A stretch of 64,000 nt of DNA from Galdieria partita (taxonomy: Eukaryota > Rhodophyta > Bangiophyceae > Galdieriales > Galdieriaceae): positions 124,001-188,000 of the forward strand of contig BQMJ01000039.1 of the NCBI GenBank assembly GCA_025991245.1, in the 5' to 3' direction. The translations under genes and the position numbers were made by a program. A model generated the notes under the pieces. That model was not told where the DNA came from and did no database searches. It worked only from the letters and a program-made list of their open reading frames with translations. Below, piece by piece: positions 20,603-32,558 of the stretch (positions are counted from its first letter, which is position 1; each line of letters begins with the position of its first letter).

Positions 20603-23408
20603 ATGGGGTTAATGGGAATATTATCTTCGTGTTTTAGTGAAAAGAGGTATTTCAACTATTTTGAATTCCATTCTATGTATAACTTGTTTTGAACTAGACA
20701 CACGGAGTCACGAAAACAAGGCTATGAAAACTTCAAGGAAGTAAGAGCAACGAGTATAGAAGAGGGCCGTATTCTTAGTCAGTCACAAAACGGTTATGTG
20801 GAGAAGCCGGCCTCTGGAAACCACAATACGGTATCCTGCCATTCTTTATCACAAGAGCAAAGGACAAGTCCACAGAACGGTAATATAGAACAAAACAGAT
20901 ACCCTTCTACAGAAGCAGCTGCACTTTCGGGAGACAATTTAGTTAAGGAAGAAGCTAGTCCTGTAGAGAAATGTGAGGTTGTGACAAAACATAAAGTGGA
21001 AAGCAATACACAGCCGACTGCTGCTCGTTCTGAGGGAGGCATTATCCATCACTCGCAATCTTTGGATTCTATTGCAACTGAGAAAAAGGCAAAGCGAGAC
21101 ACAGGCGCAGTTAAAAAATCGGAATCCTTGGACTATTTAGCCTTACAAAAGCGAAGTGAAGTGAAAGTTACAAGCAAGACAAAGTTACCACCTCCAAAGC
21201 ATCCAAATTCCATATCTGGCCTATTGGGTATTCGCGGAACAACTAAAAGTTCTGCGTCCAAGATGACTAGATCAGCTAGTGCGGAACCTTTATCATCCAA
21301 TTCTAACAAGACGACTTCTCGTCGAAGGTCGAGTTCAGGTTCTAGGAATACGTTTTTAGAGGCCTTGCGTAGTAGAACCTCGAGTAGCTCTAGCGGAGAT
21401 CTGCATTGCACTGCTCTTCTTTCGATGATCGATGAAGCGAAATACGGACAACGAACGTTAGAAGAAGTAATGGATGCTATGTATGACCTAACAGAAGAGC
21501 TTCCAGATCATGCCGTTCGCGTTGTTTATGACTATCTTTCTCGTAAAGATATTGTGAAACAACTTGTACATTTTGTGACTATGGATGAAGAACGGACTGC
21601 TGTTGAAGGTGACTCGATGACTAATTTGACAGAAAGAGACTATTTGGAAACGGATGCAAGACGCAAGTCACGCTATCCATATGTTGCTTCCGAAATTCTT
21701 GCTTATGGGCCAAAGAAGCCTCGTCGCACATTAGTTGAGGATCATGAAGCACTTGATAATTTGTTTAGCTATCTTGAAAGTCCACCTCCTTTAAATCTTA
21801 TTACTGCTGGTAGATTTGCCAAGGTGCTTGCTGCAATGGTTCAAGACAAGCCGGTAAGTTTTGGTATGTAGCGGTGTTATTGAATTTCTCATAAAAAAGT
21901 AGACTTCAATTGTGCGTTATTTGGAGAAGAAACCTCATAATATTTCGTTGATTGTAAAGCATGTTGGTACAGACTCGATAGCAGAACTTTTAGTCCGACT
22001 TGTGGCTGAAGTCAATGATGGGGACTCGAAACAATTGTATTTTGAATTTATCAATCATGAAGCAGCACGTTTATTGGCCAAAGTCAATCTTTTCAAGCTT
22101 CTTGCTGATGCCTTTCATGAATCATGTAAAACAGGCAAAATGTCCGCATACGATGAAGAGGTTGTTGCTAATGTGTGTGTGACAATTTTGGGAATAACTA
22201 TTCGAGTTATGATGACAACAACACCTTCGATATTCTCGACTGATCGAACTTTGAATCAAAGCATAAAATATGCAAATGCCGTCAATATTTTCAATGAACC
22301 AGACGTTATTGGTGTTTTACTCGATGATAGCATTAATGCTGTTTACAATGGCGATGATTTGGGCATTGCACTTTGTTCTTCTTTGCGTTTGGTGAGAGAT
22401 TTGTATCGGGCATTGATGAGAGGAAAAGATTCGCCTATGGAAGAAGTTCGACTTCCTATCAATTCGTTGAACACAACTCGTTTTGAGACCATGTTGAGAA
22501 AGAGGTTTCCAATGTTACGTAGCATCTTGTTGAAGCTACCCAACGACAACGTTGATCGACTTTTTTATTTCCAAACCTCGTTGCCAAGACTTGGTCGCTT
22601 GAGGCTGCGTATTGCAGAATTTTTTGTAGATATCTTATGTGGTTCTCGACCTGTAAGCATACAAGTTGTTTAGGTGTGGTTTTAGTTTTTGAAGTTTTCT
22701 TTATAGGAGACTGTGAGGGCAATTATTGTAAACAATATTCACCGCACGATAGGTGAAATGTTTATATCTTATGAACACAATAGTTTATTACATAGTCTTG
22801 TTGCTGATGGTGCTGAAGTTTTCTTATTGCAACGCAGTGATGCAGAATCGGAGAGAGTGTTGTTTGCAGATTTTTTGATGCAATTAGTTTTGGATTGTTG
22901 GAAGAAGTTAGACAAGGTATGTTTGAATATGCATTTTAGTATACTTGGCTAGTACAAAGTATTTAATCTTGTTGTATATTATTAGGATCCAAGGGATGTT
23001 CCACAGACACTTCATTTGGGGTATTTGGGAGCAGTTTTGAAAATTTCTCAAGTTTTGGACACTTTTCATCGGAAGATTGCTGTTGAGACAGAAAATGCAG
23101 AAGCATTTGGGAAATTGTACAAAGACAATATCCTCGAAATGGTCAAGTCACAGCAAGGAGTAAGTCAATGACAATTGATCAGTATTATAGTTGACTTTTA
23201 ACTTTTCAAAAAGGTGTTAGGAGGAGTTGAACCACCAAGACATTCTTCTGCATGGGCACAAGACCGCTTCTCTTCAAGAGTACTGGAGGCAGCACCTCAC
23301 GAATCCATTGGTGAAGCTCTTCGCGTTCGTCTTGGTTTGGAACGCCGTCGAAAGAGTGGAGGCCAAGCTGAACAAGGCTTCTTCAATGTTACTCGTATAC
23401 CTTTTTAA
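20603..23408 (+). CDS. SAPS-domain PP2A/PP6-type phosphatase regulatory subunit
   Basis: Exons 20603..20647, 20699..21853, 21903..22652, 22707..22916, 22986..23159 and 23214..23408 give 842 aa. The N-terminal third is Ser/Lys-rich and disordered. From about residue 285 a helical-repeat SAPS domain follows, with RYPYVASEILAYGPKKPRRT, LDNLFSYLESPPPLN, AGRFAKVLAAMVQDKP, LEKKPHNISLIVKHVGT and HLGYLGAVLKISQVLDTF. SAPS proteins (yeast SAP155/185/190, animal PP6R1-3) bind the Sit4/PP6 catalytic subunit. The first exon codes for only 15 residues (MGLMGILSSCF...). The second ATG at 20612 would expose MGILSSC, an N-myristoylation-like start. Confidence 0.82.
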
Positions 23409-23448
23409 ACTTAATGTGCTTCAAGATGGACAATTTTCATTCTCTTTT

Positions 23449-26333
23449 TCATGAAGAGAGATGTTGATGACTTTCTCTTGCAATTTGACTTGCTGTAGGC
23501 ATTTTGCTCGAGTAGTATCCATTAAAATTAAGTCGGAATAAAAGTGCTCGAATTTCATCCTTTTCTATAGTTTGCAAATCTTGGAGAAACTCTTCAAATA
23601 TAGTATCATATTGAGTTTCAATTTGTACAAGTTTTGACAACAAGTTTTCGTCTCTCTTTTAGTACAAAATGAAAGATAAATAAGGTACTCAACATTAACT
23701 ATGCATCACATACCTTCTCCATCTCTGTAGAAAAGTCTAGATCTTCGATACTTTTGTGCATTGCCCACGTTCTCTTTGAAATGGAAATTAGTTTCTATAA
23801 ATTCATTCGAAAGCAACAATATATATCCTTACCATGAAAGAATGATATCGAACAGTCAAATCCAATAGCTGTCGAATTCGTTGATACTGACTCCGAAATT
23901 TCTCCTTTAGCATCAGCTTCTCAAGTATTTTACTGATAAATAAGCGCTGAGCAAGAATAAGTTCATTCATGTCTTGCGCCTTTTGTAGTTTATTTAATAG
24001 CTCGTTCCATGATACTTCTAAAACTTCAAACCTAGACCACGACATTAGAAGATTATTACTCAATACAGGCAACTTGCTATTACATCACATAATACTGAAA
24101 ATTTTCTACAAAATGCATCATCTTCATTCTTACAAAATGGATCTTATTATAAAGCGTTCTTGCAATCGGTTTCATTTCCAGTTTTGTATGTTTATAGTCC
24201 TGAGAGGATGAAAGGAAATGCGTATTCCAAGTAGTACAAAGCAAATAGTTTGAACGCTTAAGATACCATAGAAAGCGAGATATTTTTCTATACATTTCCA
24301 TTACGTCTTTCGTAAAAATACTTGTTAGTGGTACATCAAATCTATAATCGAGACTAAATACATCCCATCCTTGAGCACCAGAAGAAGGATGCAGTAGTCT
24401 CACATCCATTCTATCCAATACTTCGTTTGTGAAATTGTCCATCATGGAGTCTACGGTAAAAGTATTAACCACTGAAGTATAAATATAAAAGAAACATAAA
24501 TATTCTAACATACCTTCTGCACTGAGAGCACTTGCAATTGTAATTGCAGCAGAAGAACTTCTCAAAGACGCATCAAGAGTGCCCAAAAGGTTGTTGCGAT
24601 ATAAATCAGACGATGGCTCATTCAAATCAGCAGCCAAACTATCTAAAAGGTTCTGCACAAAGTCTCCTTGTCCCAATAAGATGAGGTTTCTTAGAGCCAT
24701 GCAATGGCCTTTCAAAAGAAATTTTTCAAATAATAAAAACTTTAAACGATTCGACGAAGCTTCACAAGCAGCCTGAACAAAAACACGGAGAGAATCAACT
24801 TGATTATATCCGAGTGGTTTTTCTCTAAAGAGCGGCTCTCGAAATTTGTCGCTTAACCACGACCCATCAGAACAGCACTTTCTAAGAAAAACCACAGTTT
24901 TGCCAGCCAACAAAATTGAAGAAATAAGATGAGACTCCATAGATAAAAAGGAAGGCACCATGGATTGACGAATATAGAATTTCTTGTCCCAAATATCCTC
25001 TGCAGTAATTCCTTGACGTGAGGCTATAAAGAACTCTTCATAGGGATCATCCAATTCTCCATCCAGTATCCATTTACGAACTGCATCAAAAAGGGGCACA
25101 GATGCCTTTCGTAATATAGAGCAAACTAAACTCTGGATACTTTTGTCACCATGTAGGGTAAATTCATGAAGAATTGAAAGCAGAGCACCACCCTTTGTGT
25201 TATATGCAGCTTCAGTCAAAACACTAAGCCATTTTAACTTCTCTAAAGGTTCTTGACACCAGACAAACAATTTTCTCAATGTGAGATCATCGCGTCCTTT
25301 TGCAGCAAGTAGTCCAGCGTTTTCAATATTCTCAAAATTAGTCATTCCAGCCTACGTATGTAACATATGCACGTATAATGAGGCTTGAACTTTAAATAGA
25401 CTAGAGAGATCTTACCTGAGCTTCTACTTCTGCAAGTATTTCATAGTATTCATCCAATTCATTTTCAATGGCACCACAAAAACTTCGGCTTATTGCGCCA
25501 CAAGAAGGATTGCTTTGTAGTTCTTGAAGTTGCTGTTTCAGGTGTTTATATAACCATCCCATTCTACAGATTCTTCGAATCAGTTCTCTAACAGGCTGTG
25601 GAACTCCTATATCTGGAGCCACTGCATACTCATCATTCTGCTCTTGGTATTTCACATATTTGCCTTCTATTCCTTGAACGGCATAAATGGCTTCTCTCAC
25701 AAGAATAGCCTCGGAAATTTCGTAGGCTTCGTTTTCCTTCACAATGTACTCTTGAAATGCATCTTCTCTTACGGTATTATTTGGCTTTGAATCATCATGA
25801 GAAGTATCTTCGTTGCCTCTACTTTCTAAGTTTTTTACTTGATTGGAGTCTACAATCGCACTATCCAATAAAGGATTACTGACTTTGAGAGGGTTACTCG
25901 AGTTGGAAAGGGTTGGATCGACAGAGAGATCTGAAAGTTGATTGGCAAGTCTTTGTTGTTTCGAATGAGACAATTCTTGTTCATGATAGGCAAGTTCTTC
26001 CAAAAAGTACAGTACTTGTGTCAACTGGTGGTTGTCACACAATTGTTTGAGAGAGTTCACCAATTCTAAAAGTCGCACAGCGTCTCGAATCCTATTTGCT
26101 TTTGCCAGAGAGCGTTTTAGTCGTTCCACGATAACTTGTTCGTCAACATAAGATTGCTTTCTAGACGAAATACGCGAAGAAAGTATCTTTAGAGCTAATC
26201 GCACTTGCTTAGCTTGAGAACTGGGCAAAACTTCTTCTGTTGCGTTTCCGTTTATTGCTGAGACAAGTTGTCGAACGAGAGCTACAATATGAGTTGCCTC
26301 TTCTGGAGTTTTTGAATTATTTACTTTTTGCAT
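23449..26333 (-). CDS. TUBGCP2: Gamma-tubulin complex component 2 (SPC97 family)
   Basis: Exons 25416..26333, 24514..25351, 24084..24471, 23833..24031, 23714..23794 and 23449..23655 give about 876 aa. The GRIP1 region has RKWILDGELDDPYEEFFI and FYIRQSMVPSFLS. The GRIP2 part, rebuilt across splices, has YRKISRFLWYLKR, FVENFQYYVMFEVLEVSWNELL and LDLTVRYHSFM. GCP2 pairs with GCP3 to form the small gamma-tubulin complex that nucleates microtubules at spindle poles. Introns here are very short (42 and 38 nt); the 42-nt one has no stop and a length divisible by three. A TGA lies in frame upstream of the chosen ATG. Confidence 0.9.
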
Positions 26334-26671
26334 TAAAAGCTCATTCAAGTTGATAGACTCTCAAGAGTCAACAGAGGAGGAGAACGACAATTTTTGAAAT
26401 ATACACAATGGCTTAGACAGCAATGGATAGCCCGCCATAATGAATATTGAGGGGAATGGATAACTTTACATATATTCAATGACTTCAATCTCTGACAAAG
26501 TTTCATGTCAAAAATATCTAATAACAATAACTCATGCTGAGACTTTGGAATAGGTAGATACTTCAAGTTATAGATATTGGTATGGGATGGCTACTTTTGT
26601 ATCTACAGTCATATTTAGTATGACAATCATGTTATTCAAAGGAGCTTATTGAGAACTGAAAAACTGATGAG
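26334..26671. other. Divergent intergenic region
   Basis: This region separates GCP2 (leftward) from the WD40 gene (rightward). No coding potential was recognised, and it presumably contains both promoters. Confidence 0.45.
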
Positions 26672-29030
26672 ATGAACGTTTTGGCAACTGCGCCTCCCAA
26701 TAAGGATTCGACTTGTACGGACTGCTCTCGAAATGGTATATTGGCAGTCTCCTGTGGCAATATTGTTCTTCTGATAAATGTGCAGCAGTGTGCAGTGTTA
26801 GGAGTTTGTTTGTTATTCGAATAGAAAATCTTGGTGCTGAAAGAATTTTCTAGGAACTTCGTGGTCATCGGAAAAGAGTCCACTGTGTCCGTTTTCACAA
26901 ATCACTCGCTATCGAACATCTTCTAGCTACCGTATGTTTATGAAAACCAGCTTGTTCTTCTTATCTGATAAAAATTATCCTAACAGGCTTCCATTGATGG
27001 TGCAGTAAAGGTGTGGGACACAGATCTCAAGCGTGAAATACGTTCTATTCAGTATACTCGAGCCATTATTTCCTGTTTCTTCTCTAGTCTGTATCCTCAT
27101 ATTTTACTAATATTAAGTGAAGATAGCAAACTATGTGGATGGGATCTTACTTCAAAGAACAAGGATGAAAGTTTAAAACTATTACATAATGGGGATAACT
27201 CTATAAAGGGAAAAGTGACTAGCGTAGAAATATCTTCTTCTGACCTGTTATTATTAGGACTTTCTAGTGGTCTAATATTGGGTTGGAATGTTTTCGAGTC
27301 TCCATATGTAGAGAAGAGCTTTCAGCAGCATACCCATCCAGTTCACTCCATAACAAGTTGTTGTGGCAAATATGAAAGCAAAGCCAAACAAAGCGAGTAT
27401 TTTTATTCGATATGTGAAGATGGTCTTGTTTGTGGTTGGAATACTAATGATAGTACTCCATGTTTTATGATTTCAATCAAAGAGAAAGTATCTTCATTTT
27501 CTAAGTCTTCCAAAGCACATATTGATAGATTCATTCTGAAATATATTTCGCCAGACAGAATGGCAGTTGCTATTGGTTATTTGAGAAAACCTTTTTTGTT
27601 AGAAATTCCCAGTTTGGAGTCTACTTGTCTTGTTTCATATGAAGAGATATCAGGTTTGCATCGTAATTCCATTACTTCTCTACTTGTTGTGGAATATCAA
27701 AAGCGGTTATGGATCATCAGTATTGCAATAGATGGCTGTATCGGTCTTTGGGATGCCGATTCTGCAGCCTTTCATCATTGGATCTTGAAAGGTTCGAATG
27801 GCTATCCATTGAGTTTCTCAATTGCAAAGGATTATCAGTATCCCTTGGTGATTAGTTATTCTAATGGCAGCATTGGATTTGTAGATAGTCGAGAATGTTT
27901 GAATATTCGACAACAGCCAAATATACAAACGACAAAGCGACTGAGTTTTCTTAGTCGAGATGATTTCGTATGTGATATTTGTTATGTGCCTTGTTCCTCA
28001 AATTTCAGTCCAAACTTTTTGTCTATGGTTACTACTCGAGGTCAACTGTTCTTTGGAAGAATTCATTTTAGCTCACCTAATGAAAGTGAGGATTCTGTAC
28101 TGGAGAACTTGTATTTGCAGAAAATTTGTTCCACTTATCTGGGTTCGAAGATTACAAAGAGTGGAAATATATCAAACAAGTTTCGATTGTGTTGGATCAT
28201 GGCATATAATAAGGAAGATGAGAATATTTTTCATGACGAAAATATTTTGCATCTTTTGATGACGAATCAGTTGATGGTCATTGAGAGTGATCCTTCGGAA
28301 GGGAGACTGGAAGCTTCATTGTGGTATCTGAAGATGAACTCTGCCAAGGAGTTGATATGGCAGTTTCGTACTTGTTTATCACAAGAGTTGAAAACATTGT
28401 CTATACAAAGAAAGTATTTATCTGATCCTGTGAATATTCATAGTATTCAATGTAGTCCTAATGGACGTTATATTGGAATTGCATGTAACTTTCAACATTG
28501 TTTCATATGGGATGTGAATACGATGAACTTGGTTTCTTATATGGAAATTGCCAAATTGCATTTGCTTTCACAGTGGCAATGTATCTCACAAGTCGCAGAT
28601 AATCAATTAACAGATAAGATTCCACTGGCTTTCTCGTGTATAGATGGTCGAGTAGGTCTTTTATGTTTCGATACTTCTTCCAAAGTTATACATGACACCA
28701 CAAATCATCCTTTGGATATTATATGGTGTGAAATTTCATTTCAGAAGCCTATTGTTTCCTTGTGCACCATTCAAGACACTACTATTCAAGTCGCTATTGC
28801 TTTATCAGATGGAAGTATTCAGGTAAGCAATGAAATTATAATATGACAAAGAATTTATATCATTTTTCAAGATTTGGCTGCCAATGAAGGAAAAGACACC
28901 TTCCAAGCTCTTACCTGGGCAAAGAGAACTTATTTCGAAACTCGAGTGGAATGGTCTTTGTACTTCATTCATCGTTTCCATAGGAAGCGATAAAATGCTT
29001 CGTTTATGGGATATTACTCGATGGAGTTGA
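26672..29030 (+). CDS. WD40-repeat protein, unassigned
   Basis: Exons 26672..26803, 26854..26931, 26987..28822 and 28872..29030 give about 734 aa. WD40 blades are clear at both ends: ELRGHRKRVHCVRFH plus LLATASIDGAVKVWD near residues 45-80, and SIGSDKMLRLWDITRW at the C-terminus. Weaker blades between them (GLSSGLILGWNVF, CEDGLVCGWNT, SIAIDGCIGLWDADSAAF, NGRYIGIACNFQHCFIWDV) suggest two propellers. The N-terminal CSRNGILAVSCGNIVLLI is a first blade strand. The architecture recalls two-propeller scaffolds such as Gemin5, but no specific family signature was recognised. The first intron uses a GTTTGT donor. Confidence 0.75.
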
Positions 29031-29078
29031 TCATCAGAATAAGTGTTTTGAAATCAACTTCGATAGAGTTATGACTTG

Positions 29079-30323
29079 TCAAGGAAACAAGGCAACGTCT
29101 TGCAAAGCCGTTTCTTCTGGAAAACCACATAAAAGATTCATATTCTGAACAGCTTGACCGGAAGCTCCTTTTACAAGATTGTCAATGGCAGAAAATAAGA
29201 TTATTCGATTCGATATTCGATCTTGAAAAACATTCAGCAAACAATGATTGGTTCCTTTTACAAAACGTGTTTGTGGAACTATTCCTTCACGAAGAAGAGA
29301 AACAAAATGTTCATTTGCATAAGTATCTTGTAAACACTTTCTCACTTCCGCTATTCCGACTCCTGAAGACAACCGGACATAAATACTTTCTAAAATGCCA
29401 CGAGACATAGGAATCAAGTGCGGAGTAAAGTTAACAACAACAGAATGACCGCAAGCCTCAGCAAGTCCTTGTTCAATTTCAGGAATATGACGATGCGAAC
29501 CAACTCCATATGCGTGAATACCTTCATGAACTTCACAAAACAGAGAAGTTTCTTTCAAGGCCCGACCTGCTCCAGAAACTCCCGATTTGGCGTCAATAAC
29601 TATATCATTCGCATCTATCAATCGATGTTTCAACAAGGGAACTAGAGCTAATTGAGCTGCTGTTGGATAACAACCTGGATTGGCAACTAAATGAGCATTT
29701 CGAATGGAAGCGCGATGAACTTCGACAAGTCCATATACAGCTTCTTTCTGCAATTCTACTGCTTTGTGTTCCTTTCCATACCATTTCTGATAAGTATTGG
29801 GTTCTTGAAGACGAAAATCTGCCGATAAGTCAATAATCCGAATATTCGAGGGAACCTGTGCGATATATGCTTGACTAGTCCCGTGTGGAAGACAACAAAA
29901 GAGAACTTGTAAACTGTTCAAAAGTTTGGAGTTTTCTAATAAACTAGAAACGTCCATTAAAGTTTCCGGTATCGAGTTGTGACTGTTCTTGTATTGGAAT
30001 TGTCCAAAGACTTCTCCATAAGACTTTCCAGCTGATCTCTCCGCTGTAATAACCTTTACTTGAACATGCGGATGCTTTGCAAGTATTCGCAATAGCTCTG
30101 CCCCAGTGTATCCCGATGCACCTAAAATGCCAACTTGTACAGCTGCTGAGGTAACAGAAGAGACACACTTATTTCCACTACTACGCTTGGTTCGTCTCCA
30201 TCTACCAACCCTTGATTTTGCACTACAATATTTCCAATCTGATACATGAAACAATTTTGTTTCCTTTGCCTTATAAGGTAAAGTATGACACAAAGAAATA
30301 AAGAAAAGGTCCTTTGTGTACAT
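29079..30323 (-). CDS. argC: N-acetyl-gamma-glutamyl-phosphate reductase
   Basis: Single exon, 414 aa from the ATG at 30323, or 435 aa from the ATG at 30386. The NADP-binding start VGILGASGYTGAELLRIL, the catalytic Cys in ANPGCYPTAAQLAL, SGVSGAGR and the C-terminal NHCLLNVFQDR/DNLVKGASGQAVQNMN identify the third enzyme of arginine biosynthesis, acting on N-acetylglutamyl phosphate. About 68 N-terminal residues rich in Ser, Lys and Arg form a probable plastid (or mitochondrial) targeting sequence. The upstream ATG would make the coding region overlap the divergent Mth938-like gene by 45 bp, so the inner ATG is preferred. Confidence 0.93.
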   Translation of the reverse strand: MYTKDLFFISLCHTLPYKAKETKLFHVSDWKYCSAKSRVGRWRRTKRSSGNKCVSSVTSAAVQVGILGASGYTGAELLRILAKHPHVQVKVITAERSAGKSYGEVFGQFQYKNSHNSIPETLMDVSSLLENSKLLNSLQVLFCCLPHGTSQAYIAQVPSNIRIIDLSADFRLQEPNTYQKWYGKEHKAVELQKEAVYGLVEVHRASIRNAHLVANPGCYPTAAQLALVPLLKHRLIDANDIVIDAKSGVSGAGRALKETSLFCEVHEGIHAYGVGSHRHIPEIEQGLAEACGHSVVVNFTPHLIPMSRGILESIYVRLSSGVGIAEVRKCLQDTYANEHFVSLLREGIVPQTRFVKGTNHCLLNVFQDRISNRIILFSAIDNLVKGASGQAVQNMNLLCGFPEETALQDVALFP

Positions 30324-30341
30324 TTTGCATACAGGAACGAG

Positions 30342-31051
30342 ATGATTCCTTCTAGTCGTGGTCGTCTTTTGAAATGGTTGTTTCATCGCAAGTTGAGCTC
30401 CTTCAAGTCTTTGAAAGGAGAAGCAAATGAAAATAGAATGAAAATTGATGGTCAAATAACTTTATGTTCTTGTTAGAGAGAGACTTGTGTTGACTTTGGA
30501 TAGGATATTCGGGGGCTTATTTCATTGTGAATAACGTGGAAGTGAGAAGTTCAGTAAGTATGCAGCATCTGAATAAAACCGAAACCTTCAACACTGGTTA
30601 TAAAGATATTACTATTGCCACATACAGGTTATTTATGGAGACCACAAACTTTTGCAGAGGTGACTCCCCATTCTTTTACTTTGTTCCGCTTGTTATTTCC
30701 CAAACTTGGTAACGTTGTTTTTAGACAACTTATGTTTATAATTTACTTTATTATATTCTTGTAGATGTATTGATTGTGGGTGGAGGCCGTATGACACCAG
30801 TACGTCATGATAACTTTGTTACTTGGATTTATTGTTAAATATGTCTTGGTGGATAGCATCTATCTGAGGAGAACTATCGACAATTATCTTCTGTTTGTCA
30901 AGCTTTCGAATTGTTAAAGACAGTAAGAGAAGAAAAGCTAGAAACTTCTGAGTATATCTTGTGTAATTAGGAAGATGCTTGTTCTTTGTTTAATCTTATG
31001 AATGAAGAGGGTAGGCATGTAGGAGCTGCACTCATAAGAGCAGGATTTTAA
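30342..31051 (+). CDS. Mth938/NDUFAF3-like protein (DUF498)
   Basis: Six small exons (30342..30450, 30504..30553, 30606..30708, 30765..30799, 30857..30922, 30971..31051) give 147 aa. Family landmarks appear only after splicing: KIDGYSGAYFIVNNVEV, ILLLPHTGYLWRP, EVTPHSFTLFRLLFPKLDVLIVGGGR, and the closing NLMNEEGRHVGAALI. NDUFAF3 assists early assembly of mitochondrial complex I. The N-terminal residues (SSRGRLLKWLFHRKL) form a basic amphipathic, mitochondrion-like presequence, which supports that role. The ATG lies 18 bp from the inner ATG of the divergent argC gene. It converges with RPA2. Confidence 0.85.
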
Positions 31052-31121
31052 ACAGCAATCTTTGGACGTGTATTTTACAAACCACGAGAAAACATTTCTT
31101 TATACAGCTTGAGACAAATAT

Positions 31122-31997
31122 TCAAAAACTGCTGCAAGCTTGGTAATGATTCTCGTCAATCGTTGTATAGATATGCCCTTCGTCCATAAGAAAGTGAATG
31201 GCTTCATGGATGTCCTTTGGAGCAAACTGTTGTTTCAGGTTGGCTACAATTTCCTCGGCACTGGTGCCTCTATAGTCTCTAGAAATGTGACGGATCGTTG
31301 ATAATACACTTTGTTGAATAGGGCTAAAGCTACAATCGTTCATATTATCTGTAAAAGGTTCAAACTGTTCAGTTGGTATTCCATTTGCGTTGGAACTATT
31401 CAAAGCTTGGTTGCTCTTGTTAGCTGTCCCGTGAGTTTGTTGAAGATATACTTGAATAACTTGTAAGCGATGAAATAAAATTTCGTTCATATCTTCTACT
31501 GGTTGTATATGGTATGCCTTTACAGACCTCTCCCCATTGAATTCTCTTAAGCTACCAAAAGCGCGCACCCAGACACCTGGTTGAAGTGCTTCCCGTTTAT
31601 GCGCTTGATGTTCCGAGTCATTATCGAGCATATAAAGACGAACTTCCATGGTTGCAGTTCCATCTTCTATTTGGTAACACAAGTTTGTAGAAAGCTCATC
31701 GAACTTGACTATGTAGCCGACAAAAGTAACGTTTCTGAGTGGCGTGTTGTTTACCCGAAAGGCGTCGTCTGGATGTTCTTGGGTTGCACGTACTAACTGG
31801 ATAAGTGAGACAGGTTGTAGTGCTTGATTTCTATCAACTGTAGTCTGCAGCGCAGGTGCGTATTTGGAGGGACTGGTAAGAGGGTCAGAAGTAAAGGATT
31901 GGCCTACATGAGGAAAAGGCTGAAATGTTCCACCTAGACTAAAATTAGAGCCAAACAACGAGTTGTTCATGTTATTTCTGTTAAAGTCGGTTGCCAT
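31122..31997 (-). CDS. RPA2: Replication protein A 32 kDa subunit
   Basis: Single exon, 291 aa from the ATG at 31997. The layout is typical RPA2: a Ser/Gly/Phe-rich N-terminal phosphorylation region; an OB fold from about residue 68 (QPVSLIQLVRAT, RNVTFVGYIVKFDEL, YQIEDGTATMEVRLY, LQPGVWVRAFGSLREFNGERSVKAYHIQPV); and a winged helix at the C-terminus (FSPIQQSVLSTIRHISRDYRGTSAEEIV). It is the middle subunit of the heterotrimer that coats single-stranded DNA in replication and repair. Confidence 0.93.
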   Translation of the reverse strand: MATDFNRNNMNNSLFGSNFSLGGTFQPFPHVGQSFTSDPLTSPSKYAPALQTTVDRNQALQPVSLIQLVRATQEHPDDAFRVNNTPLRNVTFVGYIVKFDELSTNLCYQIEDGTATMEVRLYMLDNDSEHQAHKREALQPGVWVRAFGSLREFNGERSVKAYHIQPVEDMNEILFHRLQVIQVYLQQTHGTANKSNQALNSSNANGIPTEQFEPFTDNMNDCSFSPIQQSVLSTIRHISRDYRGTSAEEIVANLKQQFAPKDIHEAIHFLMDEGHIYTTIDENHYQACSSF

Positions 31998-32558
31998 ATA
32001 CTCTTTTTAAGCGCCAAAAAGTGGGCCTTTAATTTCAAATCATAAGAATCGTTTCGACGAGTTTCCCAATTCTTGTTAAGGAGGAAAATAGTTGTCTGTC
32101 TGCTTAGCTTCATTCTATCATTTTCCTTATCAACTGCACTGTTTTCAACAAAATGCATGCAATTCTCTAAATTCTATCTTTTAGAGACATCTTATTGATC
32201 CTATATATTTTATTCAAACAGCTCTCATCGTGCAGAAATAGATTCAGTATAATACAGAATCCATCGACTTGTAAACTTGATAGGAATCAAATGCCTCCCA
32301 GATAAAACACAAAGTGAGTAGATAGGCCATGACGTCACAACTATTTTCTATTATAACAACTTCATTTGACGACTCTTAACGAGACAACCTCTTTACTCTT
32401 AGTAGCAATCAAATACAAGGTTTATAAAGAAAGAATGCGTTCCATGGCAAAGCGTAACTTGAACTATTATTACTAGTGTATATTGGATACAAAAACTTTT
32501 GAATTTTCTGAATAATGAGTAGAGAAAGTTTGTCAATTGTCACATTGAAAAGTTTAGA
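31998..32558. other. Divergent intergenic region
   Basis: This region separates RPA2 (leftward) from the GST gene (rightward) and shows no coding potential. It contains the perfect palindrome TGACGTCA at 32330-32337. Confidence 0.5.
32330..32337. promoter_or_regulatory. CRE-like palindrome TGACGTCA
   Basis: This is an exact 8-bp match to the bZIP (ATF/CREB) core site, 222 bp upstream of the GST start. Such sites often control stress genes, but one copy proves little. Confidence 0.25.
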
